Positions 11,494-21,743 are shown, counted from the first letter of the stretch. The stretch: DNA of 64,000 bases from Cichorium intybus (GCA_023525715.1 CM042017.1:82179357-82243356), one strand, 5' to 3'. The notes: generated by a model not told the origin, from the letters alone. Numbers and translations are program-made.

Positions 11494-13282
11494 TGTAAGA
11501 CACGTATCCTGATTATAACATATACTTAAAATAAGAGTGTTAGGAATTATATGATTTTTGGTAGTTATAAAGCTAAGAAAAACTTTAGTTACAATTTCAT
11601 ATAAAATCAGCATTTTGTGTCGTTTTTAGAAAAATCATAATTAATTCTAGGAAAATTGTTTGGACCTCAAACCAATGCACAAAGTTTACAAATTGAGTCT
11701 AGTACAATTACCAAAAATAATAGTAAGCTTGAAAATGAGATTATCTATGGTAAAAAAATGCAATCTTTACTGATTAGTTCGGAATTGACAGATTAGATAG
11801 TCTGTTTTCAAAAATTCATAATAAATCATAGAAAAATCGTATAAATACGTACAATACATCCCTGGAAAGGTATTGAGATGAAGTTTCTGAATATCAAATA
11901 AAAACGTGAATTTAATGGGTTTAAGATCAGCTAAACCAGTCTTGAACAGACTGATTCTAGAAGGCCTTTAATTTCAACAAAATTATATTATTAAAATCTT
12001 TTGTCAAAAGTGTCATGCCATTTTTTATTCAAGAATTCAAGTATAAATACCCCCCAAAACATCTCATAAACCACACCAACAAATCTCAATCCAATATATA
12101 GAGGTTTCTAAGCACTAGAGTGTAAGAAGTGAGCGAAATGAAGCTCAAAAGCCTAGCGAAGAAGTTATAGGTTCCGACGACTGGTCATAAGGTAACTACA
12201 AACTTTTCTATAGCTTAATTAGGCATTGTAAAATAGTTTTTATGTTAAGAAGTAGAATATTTAATAAGTATAACATATGTTATATTATACTAATTTCTAA
12301 CAATAGTAAACAAAAACCTTAAAATGTCGTTATTATAACAATTCGTAATTTCCGAATATAATACCGATTGATTTACTTACGAGGACGGTGACTAGGCCGA
12401 TTACTTGGGATCTGGTTGTTGGATTTTCCGAAAGGCTAAAATGCTGAAAGGATCCTGCCACCCCATCTAATCTTCTACCTGGCCGTTCTTTACTTGATAA
12501 ATCATGGAGTATCATATTGGAATTATTGAAGGGTTTAATGATGCGACTATAATATAGTTAAGGATTAAGAAATGATAGATTTCTTATTATGTTAACAGTT
12601 AAAGTTGAAGGAAATACAAAGCCGAGAAAGATAAACGATATAGTCAACTATAATCAGGTGAGTCTTCTCACTATACTATAGGTGATATTGCATGCGTAGG
12701 AAGGAAGATATGTTAGACTAAGGTGATCTTACCTGTTTTGATAATTGTATGAATTATTGCTATGATAATGATTGTTTGTGGACGGAACGGGATAGCCCGC
12801 GAGCCAATAGGCGGAACGGGAATAGCCTGCGAGTCATTAGACGGAACGGGAGAAGCCTGCGAGCGATAAGACAAGAACGGGAATTGCCCGTGAGTCTTCA
12901 GCGGAACAGGGATAGCCCGCGAGTCTCACAGACATATGAATGGTTATGATGTGTTGTATGTTATGTGATGGATCGTATGGTATTTTGAGGAACTCACTAA
13001 GCTTCGTGCTTACCCTTTCCCTATATAAACTACTGTTTCAGGTACATCAGGTATCATGGATGGCAAGGCGTGACGTGTATACACTGTGCTGCTTCATTGG
13101 AGGACTGTTTTTGAATTAATATCCCGCTATATTGAGATTTCGTTAACTTCTGTTAATCTTGGGGTGTTTTCATTAAACTTATAAGTTATGGAATTTTATG
13201 AAAATTAATTAAGTGGCTTTTCTTGTATTGAAGTTTTCGTTTAAAATTTTTTAAATTTACCCTAAAATTTTGGGATGTTACA
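11494..13282 (+). repeat. 3' LTR of RKD-bearing element
   Basis: Same length as the 5' LTR and nearly identical, including the 30-bp array (12779-12927). Ends GGGATGTTACA and is followed by the ATACC duplication. Confidence 0.95.
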
Positions 13283-13364
13283 ATACCCAGACATATTTGA
13301 TATAATTTTATCAAGAACAGGGCTCAACAACGCCTAAAATACTTGATATCACTAGGCGTTGTCA
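13283..13364 (-). repeat. 3' LTR of Athila-like element, second part
   Basis: Continues the LTR interrupted at 5736. It holds the ten-base inverted repeat ACAACGCCTA / TAGGCGTTGT found at 18578-18613 in the intact copy. It ends TGTCA at 13364. Confidence 0.9.
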
Positions 13365-14395
13365 AACACCCCACACTTGTGCCTTGCTTGTCCCCAATCA
13401 AGAGAGTTTTTAACAAATTATAATAAAGAATCAAACAATTTTTGACTGTGTTCAATTTCAAAGTTTATTGCTCTTTGAGTTAGAGTGGAATAGTTCGCGA
13501 AAACATAATTGAATTGTTCTTTGGAATTCATGACTTTCTAGAGAACCCTTGATTACAAATTTTCTGTCCACAATGAAGTGTACGTACTCATTCAGATTCT
13601 AAAGGCCATTAAGGAATTGTCCATGACTTTCGATGTTGTCCGTGTAGCGAGCTTTCAGAAATACCATCCCAGACCAGACGATCTTAGGTGGTAAGGTGCA
13701 TAAGGCCCACCCATTTTAGACATACCGGCTCGAACAACAAAGGCCACAGATTGACATTTCCTTCCTAAATTCCAATCCTAAACCAGCTCAATCTTCTAAA
13801 CTCGTAAAACTCAACTTATTTGACTAACTAATAGCATGATCACAAATAAACAGTATTTCTGAAAAATACTAATGCTATCACAATCACAAATCATTCATTT
13901 CAAAAATTGCAATTTATTAAAAATTTTGAAAAAATATTGCTGAAAATTGAAAAATTGATCATTTCTGCAAAAATTTCAAAAATTTTCTCTTTCGACCGTT
14001 CACACCCCACACTTAAAGCCGTACAACGTCCCCGTTGTACAAAATTATTTCAAAACAAGGGAGAAAGAGTTACCCCTTTTTGGACGATAGACTGCTTGGT
14101 GCTCAATATCACAGGTATAATTGCGAACAAACGGATCCTTGATTTCGTATTCCGGAGTTGTAGCGCTACAGTGAACACGCCGGTGGTCGAAACAAGTGGA
14201 GGGGGCACGGTGACCCCACAATTATCTGATACAACTCCTTCTCATTTGGTATATCATGCATAACTCAACAAATGAATTAAAAGCAACATGACAAAATATA
14301 ATATGGACAAAATATACAGATAGAGGTGTCATACGTTTGTACATATATCCCAAAAAAATATAAAAATAAAGAAAGAAAAAGTAAGAAAAAGTACA
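13365..14395 (-). other. 3' untranslated region and polypurine tract of Athila-like element
   Basis: Minus-strand AAGTGTGGGGTGTT lies against the LTR (13365-13378) and is an Athila-type polypurine tract. The rest is AT-rich without a convincing gene; an open frame at 13907-14263 on plus has no recognisable domain. Confidence 0.6.
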
Positions 14396-15358
14396 TCAAT
14401 CACTACTAGATGGCTTGGAGGGTCCGGCCTCATGATCATGGGCCCTGGCAGGGAATGGTCGGGGGCATCGGCCCTGCTGAGTGGCCAAATCCAAAAGTAC
14501 CTCCCCTATCCACTCGAGCTGGTCCTCCATCCTCGCAACCCGGGCCTCCAACCGATGGATGGCCGCTGGGTCCTCCTGCGGCTGTGGCTGCGGCTCTGCC
14601 GGGGCTGATGGTGGAAGCTCCCGTCGAGTGGGTGGAGAGAGCGACCGCGAGGGCGAAGGGGAGGTGGAGAAATCGGGACGGGTCGAGGAGAGCCCACATG
14701 AATGTCATGTCCTCCCCAGACACCTTCTCGCCCCCTCCCGCTGCATGATGGAGGTGGAGACGATACGGTGCATGAGGCGGTGAAGTGGATCGCGGAGGTG
14801 GCTCTCCCTCGAGGTCCCTGCCTCATACAAGACGTTGGACAGTGGTGTCCAAATCTCCATGTTGGGGGCCCGCTTCGGCTGCCCCTGAATGCACGCACCG
14901 AAGAACTGTGTGAAGTGGCGGTGCTGAAGATCCACCGGGGTGTAAATGCCGGTGCGCCTTCCGAACTCCCGGAGGTTGCACTCCCTCTGTGCACCTCCCA
15001 GTCGAAAGCGGATGATCCTGGATCGTGGGTCCGACGCCCGAGGAGCGAAATAGATAGTAGAAAGGAACTCTAGGAGGAGCTCCGTGTAGACCACATCCTC
15101 GTCCGTGGCCATGATCCTGTCCCATCCACGACAAGTAAATGATGCCTCCTCATGGGTCCAGGTGCGATGCAAGAATGGCTCGATCGCACCCCAGAGCCCA
15201 GCATCCCGCAAAATGTCTCTGTCAATGACCGTCGCCTCGAGAACCCGACGACCAATCAACGCGTCCCTTCGTGAACTGTACTCTGCCGAACTAGCTAGTC
15301 CCTCGGGGAACTGTAGGAAAGCGTGCTCTAGTCTGAACATCATCTGCAAAACAAACAT
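14396..15358 (-). pseudogene. Athila-type ORF1/gag-like frame with one nonsense codon
   Basis: Read leftward from an ATG at 15358, this frame gives 217 residues before a TGA at 14705-14707. The same frame then continues for about 100 more codons to a stop at 14396. The first part has the pattern of Athila ORF1 proteins: TELLLEFLSTIYFAP, then IIRFRLGGAQRECNLREFGR and TGIYTP. The part after the TGA is Ser/Pro-rich and holds a likely coiled coil (IHRLEARVARMEDQLEWIGE). This stretch is much more GC-rich than its surroundings, which creates open frames on both strands; only this frame shows family features. It lies nearest the 3' LTR, an unusual place for gag, which normally follows the primer site. 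Confidence 0.65.
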
Positions 15359-15399
15359 GTGGCCACAAAACAGAAATTTTTTGCAAAATTAGTCCCTTC

Positions 15400-16111
15400 T
15401 TCCCCACCGCACCGTGGCGCGGCCCAAGAGCAAGGGCGCGGCGCGGCGTGTGGTTGTTTCTAAACCCCGATCCAAACTCTCGATTTAACCTGCTATAACT
15501 CAATCTAATCATACCACAAGGTAGCCTAAGTGCCGACTAACTCATCTAGGGTCTCCATTTGGCAAAACAAACACCCTATGAGTTAGCATTAGCGATTCTA
15601 AGTTTTGAACTATTTCGGGCAAATCACTAAAATTAACCACCTACTCGCTAGTTTTAACAGCTAATAGATAGTTAGAATAGTGTACCTTGGCAGTAGAAAC
15701 AAAATGAGCAAGAAAAATTGCAAGAGAATTTCGTCAATCAGAGCTCCGAGTCGTGTGATGGTTGTGTGAGCCGCGGCTTACCTTATATAGGAGAAAACCG
15801 ACTGATCGTTCCCCGCGTTGCGAATTTACGCTTTGCGCGTCGCGCGTGTCACCAAATCAACCCCTGCGCATCGGGTTGGTTTACGATCCCGCGTCGCGTA
15901 ATTCAAAAACCCGCGGCGCGGTCTTCAAAAAATTCAAAACTTCTCACATGACCCCACACTTATTTTAGACCACTAATACCTGCAAAAAGATTGATGTATT
16001 TTCCTAATTACTTAATTCAAAGAAAAAAATCCTAACTTATGACACGATGGGTTGCCTCCCAACAAGCGCTAAGTTTAACGTCTTCAGCCAGACGTGCTAT
16101 TCCTTCTACAG
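15400..16111 (-). other. Spacer with LTR-like GC-rich promoter segment
   Basis: There is no gene. On the minus strand TTCTCCTATATAAGG lies at 15780-15794, about 425 bases before the gag-like ATG. It is preceded by CGCGGCGCG and GCGCGTCGCG-type sequence like that before the TATA box of this element's LTR. At 16047-16100 the minus strand reads GGGAGGCAACCC and GACGTTAAACTTAGCGC, a phrase I associate with Athila-type non-coding regions. A second, internal promoter for the gag-like frame is possible (inference). Confidence 0.4.
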
Positions 16112-17095
16112 CTACGGGGGATCGTATGCCTTCCTTCTTTGCTGATTTTGCCCTTCCACCGTCCTTTTGTTGTCCCGCTGCCCTTCAAACTTTCCTGGGT
16201 CGAATGGCTTGCTAATCCTTCTGCTGCTACCCGGTTGCTGCCTTCTGATTAACCCCCGTGAATGCTTGGAGGTAGCTTTGAACCTCCAAGCTCGGTCCTT
16301 CCTTCTATATCTCTTCAAAATCACTGGCTTGACGTGAAGCGCGCCCAGGGCCGCTTCTAGTAGTTGTTTCACACCCCGGTTGCGAGTGTCTCGCATGATA
16401 TCTTCAGGTTGCAATTTTGGTTTGTAGTACCAATAAAAATTTTCCAATCGAATGGGATCGGGAGGCAACATATTGAGATGCTCCCGAATGCCCTCATCGA
16501 TGGTATTAATCACATCTAATTTTCCATTCATGAATGGATCATGAGTGGCGATAAAATCATGTTTTTTATTTTCAAAAACCAACTCGTCAGCATCATCTTC
16601 TTGATCATCGTCCAACAGGTGGATCGGGACCAAGAGTGAGTGACTGGTTTGATCTGGTGGTGGTACAAAGTCACCCATCACCAGATCCTTACTTTCAAAA
16701 GACTCAAAATTTTCAAAAATTCTAGGTTCGGGGGTAGTATTGTCATCTACACCCCCTTCCTCAATAATATCAAAAACTTCAACGATTTCAGGAATTGTTG
16801 GGCTGGGATCTGTACTGTCACTTACAGTCCCCTCCACAACATCCTCATCAACCAAATTGTCTGATGATGGTACATATTCACTCATCACCAGCTCAACATT
16901 ATCAACATTCTCAAAACCCTCAAACACATCAAAAGCTGTTGAGTCAGAGGAAGCATTGTCACCTACAACCTCTTCCTCAACAATCGTTCTGACCATCTCA
17001 ATGGTCTCTTGATTTTCCCAAGGTGTATGCCCTTCCATCACATATTCAGGTGATGCAAGTTCACACACATTATCATTGGTATAAAAATCACTCAC
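16112..17095 (-). CDS. Acidic 327-residue protein of the Athila-like element, unknown function
   Basis: An uninterrupted frame starts with ATG at 17095. Roughly residues 1-200 are acidic, rich in Glu, Asp, Ser and Val, with loosely repeated segments (EGFENVDNVELVMSEYVPSS, ENFESFESKDLVMGDFVPPP). The last 110 residues switch to basic (HVKPVILKRYRRKDRAW, then Arg/Lys/Gln-rich to the stop), suggesting nucleic-acid binding. I do not recognise a domain. The frame overlaps the preceding 99-residue frame by eight bases. Its length and lack of stops, although the neighbouring gag-like frame is broken, suggest recent selection or simply young age. Confidence 0.5.
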   Translation of the reverse strand: MSDFYTNDNVCELASPEYVMEGHTPWENQETIEMVRTIVEEEVVGDNASSDSTAFDVFEGFENVDNVELVMSEYVPSSDNLVDEDVVEGTVSDSTDPSPTIPEIVEVFDIIEEGGVDDNTTPEPRIFENFESFESKDLVMGDFVPPPDQTSHSLLVPIHLLDDDQEDDADELVFENKKHDFIATHDPFMNGKLDVINTIDEGIREHLNMLPPDPIRLENFYWYYKPKLQPEDIMRDTRNRGVKQLLEAALGALHVKPVILKRYRRKDRAWRFKATSKHSRGLIRRQQPGSSRRISKPFDPGKFEGQRDNKRTVEGQNQQRRKAYDPP

Positions 17096-17387
17096 CTCTC
17101 ACCTCCGGTTCTGGCAAAGGTGGTGAACATTTCCAACTTTCCTCTAACCTATCTAATGAAGCTTGCACTTTTTCAAGAGCTTCAGCCTGGTCCTTCTGCT
17201 CGTGGTAGTTGTTATACATGAATACCCAAAGTTGGGCCCAAGTTACAGAATTTTCAGGTTGAGATGACTCCTCGGTCCGCCATCCATTGTCATCGAATGA
17301 TCCATTGTAGTAATCATTCTCGTAATAGGCGTCGGCCGGATTTTCATAATACTCATACTGATCCGGGTACATGTAATCGCCCATCAT
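17088..17387 (-). CDS. Small 99-residue acidic protein of the Athila-like element
   Basis: This is the first ATG frame after the primer site, about 95 bases downstream of it. It is Tyr/Asp/Asn/Glu-rich at the start (YPDQYEYYENPADAYYEND), then has a probable helical segment (HEQKDQAEALEKVQASLDRL). No family is recognised. Its stop (17088-17090) overlaps the ATG of the next frame (17093-17095), which lies in another phase. That arrangement suits reinitiation or frameshifting. Confidence 0.45.
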   Translation of the reverse strand: MMGDYMYPDQYEYYENPADAYYENDYYNGSFDDNGWRTEESSQPENSVTWAQLWVFMYNNYHEQKDQAEALEKVQASLDRLEESWKCSPPLPEPEVRGE

Positions 17388-17480
17388 AAGGATGTACGTA
17401 TACCAAAAATCAGCAAACTAAAAGCAAACATCAAAAATCAGAAACTAAGTCGTACAAATCACCTAATCTAAGCGCACAGC

Positions 17481-17498
17481 TCCCCGGCAACGGTGCCA
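17481..17498 (-). other. Primer-binding site, tRNA-Asp
   Basis: Minus-strand TGGCACCGTTGCCGGGGA matches the 3' end of plant tRNA-Asp with one mismatch. This is the usual primer for Athila-type elements. It lies five bases from the LTR. Confidence 0.9.
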
Positions 17499-17503
17499 AA
17501 ATT

Positions 17504-18615
17504 TGACATGCCTAGGTTGTCGTGCGGTCAAAAATAAAGATAAAAAACCTAACACACACTAGCACGGTGGTAGTCAGGGTCGATCCACAGGAGCTTCGTG
17601 GTTAGACTAAGTGAGAGATTACCAACTAGTAGTGTCACGCTACCGTCGGAGGATCTAGTTTCTACCTTCCTAATCACTAATAAACTAAAGCAATGATCAA
17701 ACACACTCAAGCCAAGCTAAGCTAAGCTCAAATAACCTAGTCACTTTCTGAAATCAAAAGTACATCTCTGAATCAGAAGCAATCAAAGGCATCCAAATTA
17801 GCAAAACCAAGCAAAGCATAAACTAGCCACTAACTGAGGTTCTACTGAACAGTTACTAGCCAAAGTTTAATGCCTAAAACCTAACCTAATTAGTTACTGA
17901 TTTCAGCAAAGAAAAACAGTCCCAACAAGGTCAAAGCAATATCCAAACATAAATCAAACATCCAAAACCAAGCACAAGCATAAAAACACCGAAATACCAA
18001 TATTAAATGTAACCAAATGATTTTCATTCACTAAATCCGAATCCAAACATCCAAACAGGAACAAATGAGACTAAAACATAAGCCAAAGCTGAATATCAAT
18101 GGTTGTCACACCCAGAGATACAAAACCAAGCTTAATCCAAACTAATTAATTACAAATAAAATCCAAAACATGAAAATACCACTTAAGAAGTTGCTGAAAC
18201 GAATTCTTGGAGTCAAAGAGCTTCAAAGTCGATTTTACACCCGTTCTTTGCTAGGGTTTTCGGCTGGAAATGCCTCTATTTATAGTTGCAATTTTCCCGC
18301 AGCCGCGCCGCACAGATGAAGAATCCGCGGCGCGCGTACTAATCTTTTCCCGTTTCTTCGGTATTTGAATGTGTTCCACCGCCTTAAGCCCGCGTCGCAC
18401 GTATCATAGATCCGTGGCGCGCGTACGAGTTTCCTTGATTTTTTCATTATTTTCCAAACTTCTTCCTTTTGCACGCTTTTAGTCCCTGTTTCCATTCTTT
18501 TTCTCCAAACAAGTCCTGGCACGAAAAGTGAGAATACCCAGACATATTTGATATAATTTTATCAAGAACAGGGCTCAACAACGCCTAAAATACTTGATAT
18601 CACTAGGCGTTGTCA
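17504..18615 (-). repeat. 5' LTR of Athila-like element, intact
   Basis: TGACA...TGTCA, 1112 bp. It shows the uninterrupted sequence at the site (GAATACCCAG near 18532-18541) where the RKD-bearing element inserted in the other copy. Minus-strand TATA box ACTATAAATAGAGG lies near 18275-18290, and the terminal inverted repeat is at 18578-18613. Confidence 0.93.
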
Positions 18616-19451
18616 AAGACGTTGGGAACTTAGCTAGTCACCTCTTCTATAAGGTGAGTATCATGTGGATTTTTATGGGTACATAGCAAATATTATTGTT
18701 TTATAAACTTTGTTTTGATTGAAAAATTTTAAGAGAAAAGTTTCTCTCAGGTTGTTTTGTGTTAAAAGCTTATGTTTTTTGTATGATGAAAGATTTGATG
18801 TTATGACCAATTCGTAATGAGCTAATGTTAATGAATCATATTGAACTAAATGTAAGAAAGGTGAGAGATGTTCGGACAATGACCTTACCCGCAAGAAGGG
18901 GGGGTCAAAAGACACTACTGGGATGGTACCTCCCGTCACGAAGTAGTTGTCTCAGCACGCCCTTATGGATAGATTCGTTCTAGTCCATGAAGGGAAAGGG
19001 AACTAGCACGCCCTCACGGATAGATTGGTTCTATTCCGGGGAGGGAAAGGGATACGGGAAGACCCGTATAAAGCCAAAAGATGAATAATGAACTATGATT
19101 TATGATTGGTCTAGGTTTTATTAAGAAAGCTTTTGCATATTGTTTGATTCTGAAAATTTAGGGTCTAAAACCCATGTTGCTCACGAGACTTTATGTCTCA
19201 CATATGTTTGTTTTTAAAATGCTATGTACTCAGGTGACGGGGAGTAAATGCTAGAAGGCTTAGAAGACTTAAAGCTTTTGTTTTGGGAAACCTTAAGTAG
19301 TAACTTATCCATGGTGATGTATTGAACTTGTAATACCCCAACACAATTATGTTTTGTAATTATGTTTAAGGTTTTTGTTAAACCCGTGTTTTGTAAATCT
19401 AAATTGGGTTAAAAATGTAAATGTTTGGAATGGGGTGTTACATTTACGTTC

Positions 19452-19479
19452 TCTTCTCTCTCTCTCTCTCTCTCTCTCT
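19452..19479. repeat. (CT)n microsatellite, copia target
   Basis: The copia element inserted in this array; the array resumes at 22079. Confidence 0.9.
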
Positions 19480-19814
19480 TGTTAGGAATCGGACCGGGTA
19501 CACGCAGCGGAAACACACTATCACACACATACACAAACTCACGAAAATAAAGCAAGAAGAACACAAGGATTTTTACGTGGTTCGGATTCGGTGCAAATCC
19601 TACGTCCACGGGCCGCAATTAGAGAAATCTTATTAATACTCACAAGATTACAATTTATAACTCTTGTTTTGAGCTCAAGTGGTGCATCTTTCTTCTCAAC
19701 CAAAGCCTAGTATTTATAGGCTTATGAGTGTGGAAAAAATCAATGTGAATCAAAGAATAATTTGCATTCCAAAGGAGGCTACCAAACCTACCTTTGAAAA
19801 ATCTTCACCTAACA
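19480..19814 (-). repeat. 3' LTR of the copia derivative
   Basis: 335 bp; its minus-strand upstream flank is the polypurine tract AAGTGGGAGAT (19815-19825). Confidence 0.93.
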
Positions 19815-19946
19815 ATCTCCCACTTGAAGATTTTGAACAATACAGTAACTTCAGTAATCTTAAAACAACCAAGTCTTTCAAGCCTCCAACTCCCAAGAAC
19901 AAGCTAAACTTAGTCCAATTTCTCTAATTGCAGCCACCCCTCATCT

Positions 19947-20261
19947 TCAAGTACTAGAAGGGCCAGTTGAAGCTCCCACTAGCTTCAACTCAGCCGTGGC
20001 TAATCCCACCACCGACTCATCCTCTGTCTCAACCGGTTTGGACACTCCACTAGCTCCAGAGATACACCGAGGACCACTAACACTCTCCAAACTTTGAAAA
20101 CTTCCAACAGGAGAGAATTTTTCAGTCTTAATCTTCAAAACCCAACGGCTCTTTGTAACTGTACCTGGAACACACCCCGTGCTCCCACTGTCACAAAATC
20201 CCCTGAATGGTTTAGACTTTCCGACTCGTTCAGCTAACATCCCCTTGGCTCCAGAATTCAT
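19947..20261 (-). pseudogene. Remnant 3' frame of the copia derivative
   Basis: A 104-residue frame begins at an ATG whose bases overlap the TGA that ends the gag-protease frame (20258-20260), in a different phase. It is Ser/Gly/Val-rich with no conserved domain. It sits where integrase to RNase H should be, so it is probably out-of-frame residue left by the internal deletion. Confidence 0.4.
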
Positions 20262-21499
20262 GTTTGCAAAATGAACTCTCTTAGCACTAGATTTAGCGAA
20301 CCAGATTTTGCCATCTTAACCGGGACGGTCATACTTCCCTCAGCAGGTACCTCAACCATATACAATGACCCACGCTTCATATCTTGAGCAATCACCGAAT
20401 TACCATTGACCACCCTCCATTTACCACCACCAAACCTTACTTCCAGTCCTTGTTTATCCAGCTGACCAACAGAAATCAATTTCTTCTTCAGCTCCGGAAT
20501 CACCCTGACATTCTTCAGGTTCCATGTAGTTCCCAATGAAGTAACCAAATCAATATCTCCCATGCCCGTTACTTGAAGCATCTCGTCATTTGCTAACCAT
20601 ACCTTCCCAAAATCTCTTTCTTTTAGATTCACCATCGTTTCTCCGTTGTCCATGGCGTGAAACGAAGCCCCTGAATCCATGACCCAAGAGTCTACAGAAC
20701 TTTCCATACTTAGTATCAGTGCATCATCCTCAGACACACTCTCAGCACCAGCAATGTTCAATTCTTTCTTTGGACATTGACTCTTAACATGTCCCACCTC
20801 TTGGCAGTTCCAGCACTTCACATTCTTCCAAGTTCTATATGAACTTCTTCCCCGAATCCCACTGCTCCCACTATTCCTGCTATTCCCTCTACCTCTTCCG
20901 ATATTTAATAACTCAGAAGAAGAAGATCCACCTTGATTCTTGCGTCTGACATCCTCGCCAAGAACCAAATCTCTAACCCTTTCAAAAGTCATACCACTGG
21001 TCCCCACTGAACTTGTAACAGCGGTTACTGTTCCAGACCAGCTATGAGGTAGTGAAGCTAGTAGCAGTGAAGCTTGAGTCTCGTTATCAAATTTAATTCC
21101 CACAAATGACAATCTGGACAGAATTGAATTTAGATTGTTAATGTGAATCGTAACTGAGCTGTCTTCATTCATCCTTGTCGTGAACAATTCCCTCATCAAG
21201 AACACCTTGTTAGCCGCCGACGGTTTCTCATACATGTTCGTCAGAGCATCCATCATACCACGCGCCGTAGTTTCCTTCATGATGTTGAAAGCAACGCTCA
21301 TTTCCAACGACAATGTAATAACCGCTTTAGCTTTCTTGTCCTTTGAGTTCCACGCATCTTCAGCAGCTTTTTCCATTTTCTCCGGTTTGTCTCCAAGTAC
21401 CACGTCAAAATCTTTCTGACATAACAATGCTTCTATTTGCATTTTCCACCAACTAAAGTCAGAACCGTTGAACTTCTCGATTACAACCTTGTCTTCAGC
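20258..21499 (-). CDS. gag-pro: Copia Gag-protease polyprotein
   Basis: An uninterrupted frame of about 414 residues. I chose the ATG at 21499 because the protein then begins MAEDKVVIEKFNGSDFSWWK, the usual copia gag start; an in-frame upstream start at 21514 adds five residues. Order: capsid-type (UBN2) region; Gly/Arg/Ser-rich linker; zinc knuckle CWNCQEVGHVKSQC (CX2CX4HX4C); aspartic protease active site WVMDSGASFHA (D-S-G). After a further stretch typical of copia protease (VRVIPELKKKLISVGQLDKQ) it ends at 20258. It could still supply capsid and protease. Confidence 0.88.
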   Translation of the reverse strand, partial: AEDKVVIEKFNGSDFSWWKMQIEALLCQKDFDVVLGDKPEKMEKAAEDAWNSKDKKAKAVITLSLEMSVAFNIMKETTARGMMDALTNMYEKPSAANKVFLMRELFTTRMNEDSSVTIHINNLNSILSRLSFVGIKFDNETQASLLLASLPHSWSGTVTAVTSSVGTSGMTFERVRDLVLGEDVRRKNQGGSSSSELLNIGRGRGNSRNSGSSGIRGRSSYRTWKNVKCWNCQEVGHVKSQCPKKELNIAGAESVSEDDALILSMESSVDSWVMDSGASFHAMDNGETMVNLKERDFGKVWLANDEMLQVTGMGDIDLVTSLGTTWNLKNVRVIPELKKKLISVGQLDKQGLEVRFGGGKWRVVNGNSVIAQDMKRGSLYMVEVPAEGSMTVPVKMAKSGSLNLVLREFILQT

Positions 21500-21728
21500 C
21501 ATTACGACAAACAAGAAACAAATTGAGACAACGAAACAGACACAACAATGGCACGGACCTGACCGGTTCGTTCAGTGTACTCGTGTGTGACAGAACAGTA
21601 CCCTTCAAAGTACCAAGACACCTTTAACACGATTAATAGAAATTAGTTTCTGATGTGGAAGATCAGACAAAACTGCAACCACAGAGCATACTCTAATTTC
21701 TAAAACCGAGACCTCCTCCAAAACCCGA

Positions 21729-21740
21729 AGCTCTGATACC
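21729..21740 (-). other. Primer-binding site, tRNA-iMet, copia derivative
   Basis: Minus-strand TGGTATCAGAGC just inside the LTR that starts at 21744. Confidence 0.93.
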
Positions 21741-21743
21741 AAT

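Larger units (their letters stand above)
5737..13282 (+). mobile_element. Non-autonomous LTR retrotransposon carrying an antisense RKD-like gene
   Basis: The LTRs 5737-7525 and 11494-13282 are both 1789 bp (TGTAAGAC...GATGTTACA), and the insertion has a perfect five-base duplication ATACC (5732-5736 and 13283-13287) inside the Athila-like LTR. A tRNA-iMet primer site follows the left LTR and AAGTGGGGGAGACT precedes the right one, so the element is on the plus strand. By eye the LTRs differ at about nine positions, so it is young. The 3.97-kb interior has no gag or pol. Its only recognisable gene is a spliced RWP-RK gene on the opposite strand. The 3' end (GGATTTCGGGACGAAATCC plus purine tract) is of chromovirus/Tekay type, suggesting mobilisation by such an element. 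Confidence 0.93.
4703..18615 (-). mobile_element. Athila-like Ty3/gypsy element, non-autonomous
   Basis: The two LTRs (TGACA...TGTCA) are 4703-5736 plus 13283-13364 on the left and 17504-18615 on the right (1112 bp). The left one is split by the younger insertion 5737-13282. The flanking five bases are GAGAC at 4698-4702 and AAGAC at 18616-18620, a target duplication with one change. The primer site beside the right LTR and the purine tract beside the left LTR place it on the minus strand. The internal region is only about 4.1 kb and has no protease, reverse transcriptase or integrase. It carries two overlapping frames near the 5' end and an Athila-type gag-like frame near the 3' end. LTRs differ at roughly 14 sites by eye, so it is older than the element nested in it. 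Confidence 0.88.
3557..19442 (+). repeat. LTR-like segment split by the Athila-like insertion
   Basis: The pieces 3557-4702 and 18616-19442 flank the Athila-like element and read like one gypsy-type LTR. There is a TATA-like GGTATAAAATG near 3762, two ACACGG/CCGTGT palindromes at 4297-4334, a two-copy repeat starting AGCACGCCCT at about 18954-19050, and the typical chromovirus LTR end GGGGTGTTACA at 19442. The right end is convincing. The left end is uncertain because the base run after 19442 (TTTAC) is not found before 3557. It could be a solo LTR or a truncated one. Confidence 0.45.

Noticed and set aside
14410..14994. Alternative frames on both strands over the GC-rich gag-like segment
   Set aside because: Only the 15358-14396 frame shows Athila features and a coiled coil; the others follow from high GC and few stop codons.
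3557..19442. A clean solo LTR with target duplication
   Set aside because: The right end is good but TTTAC is not found at the left edge, so I keep it only as an LTR-like segment.
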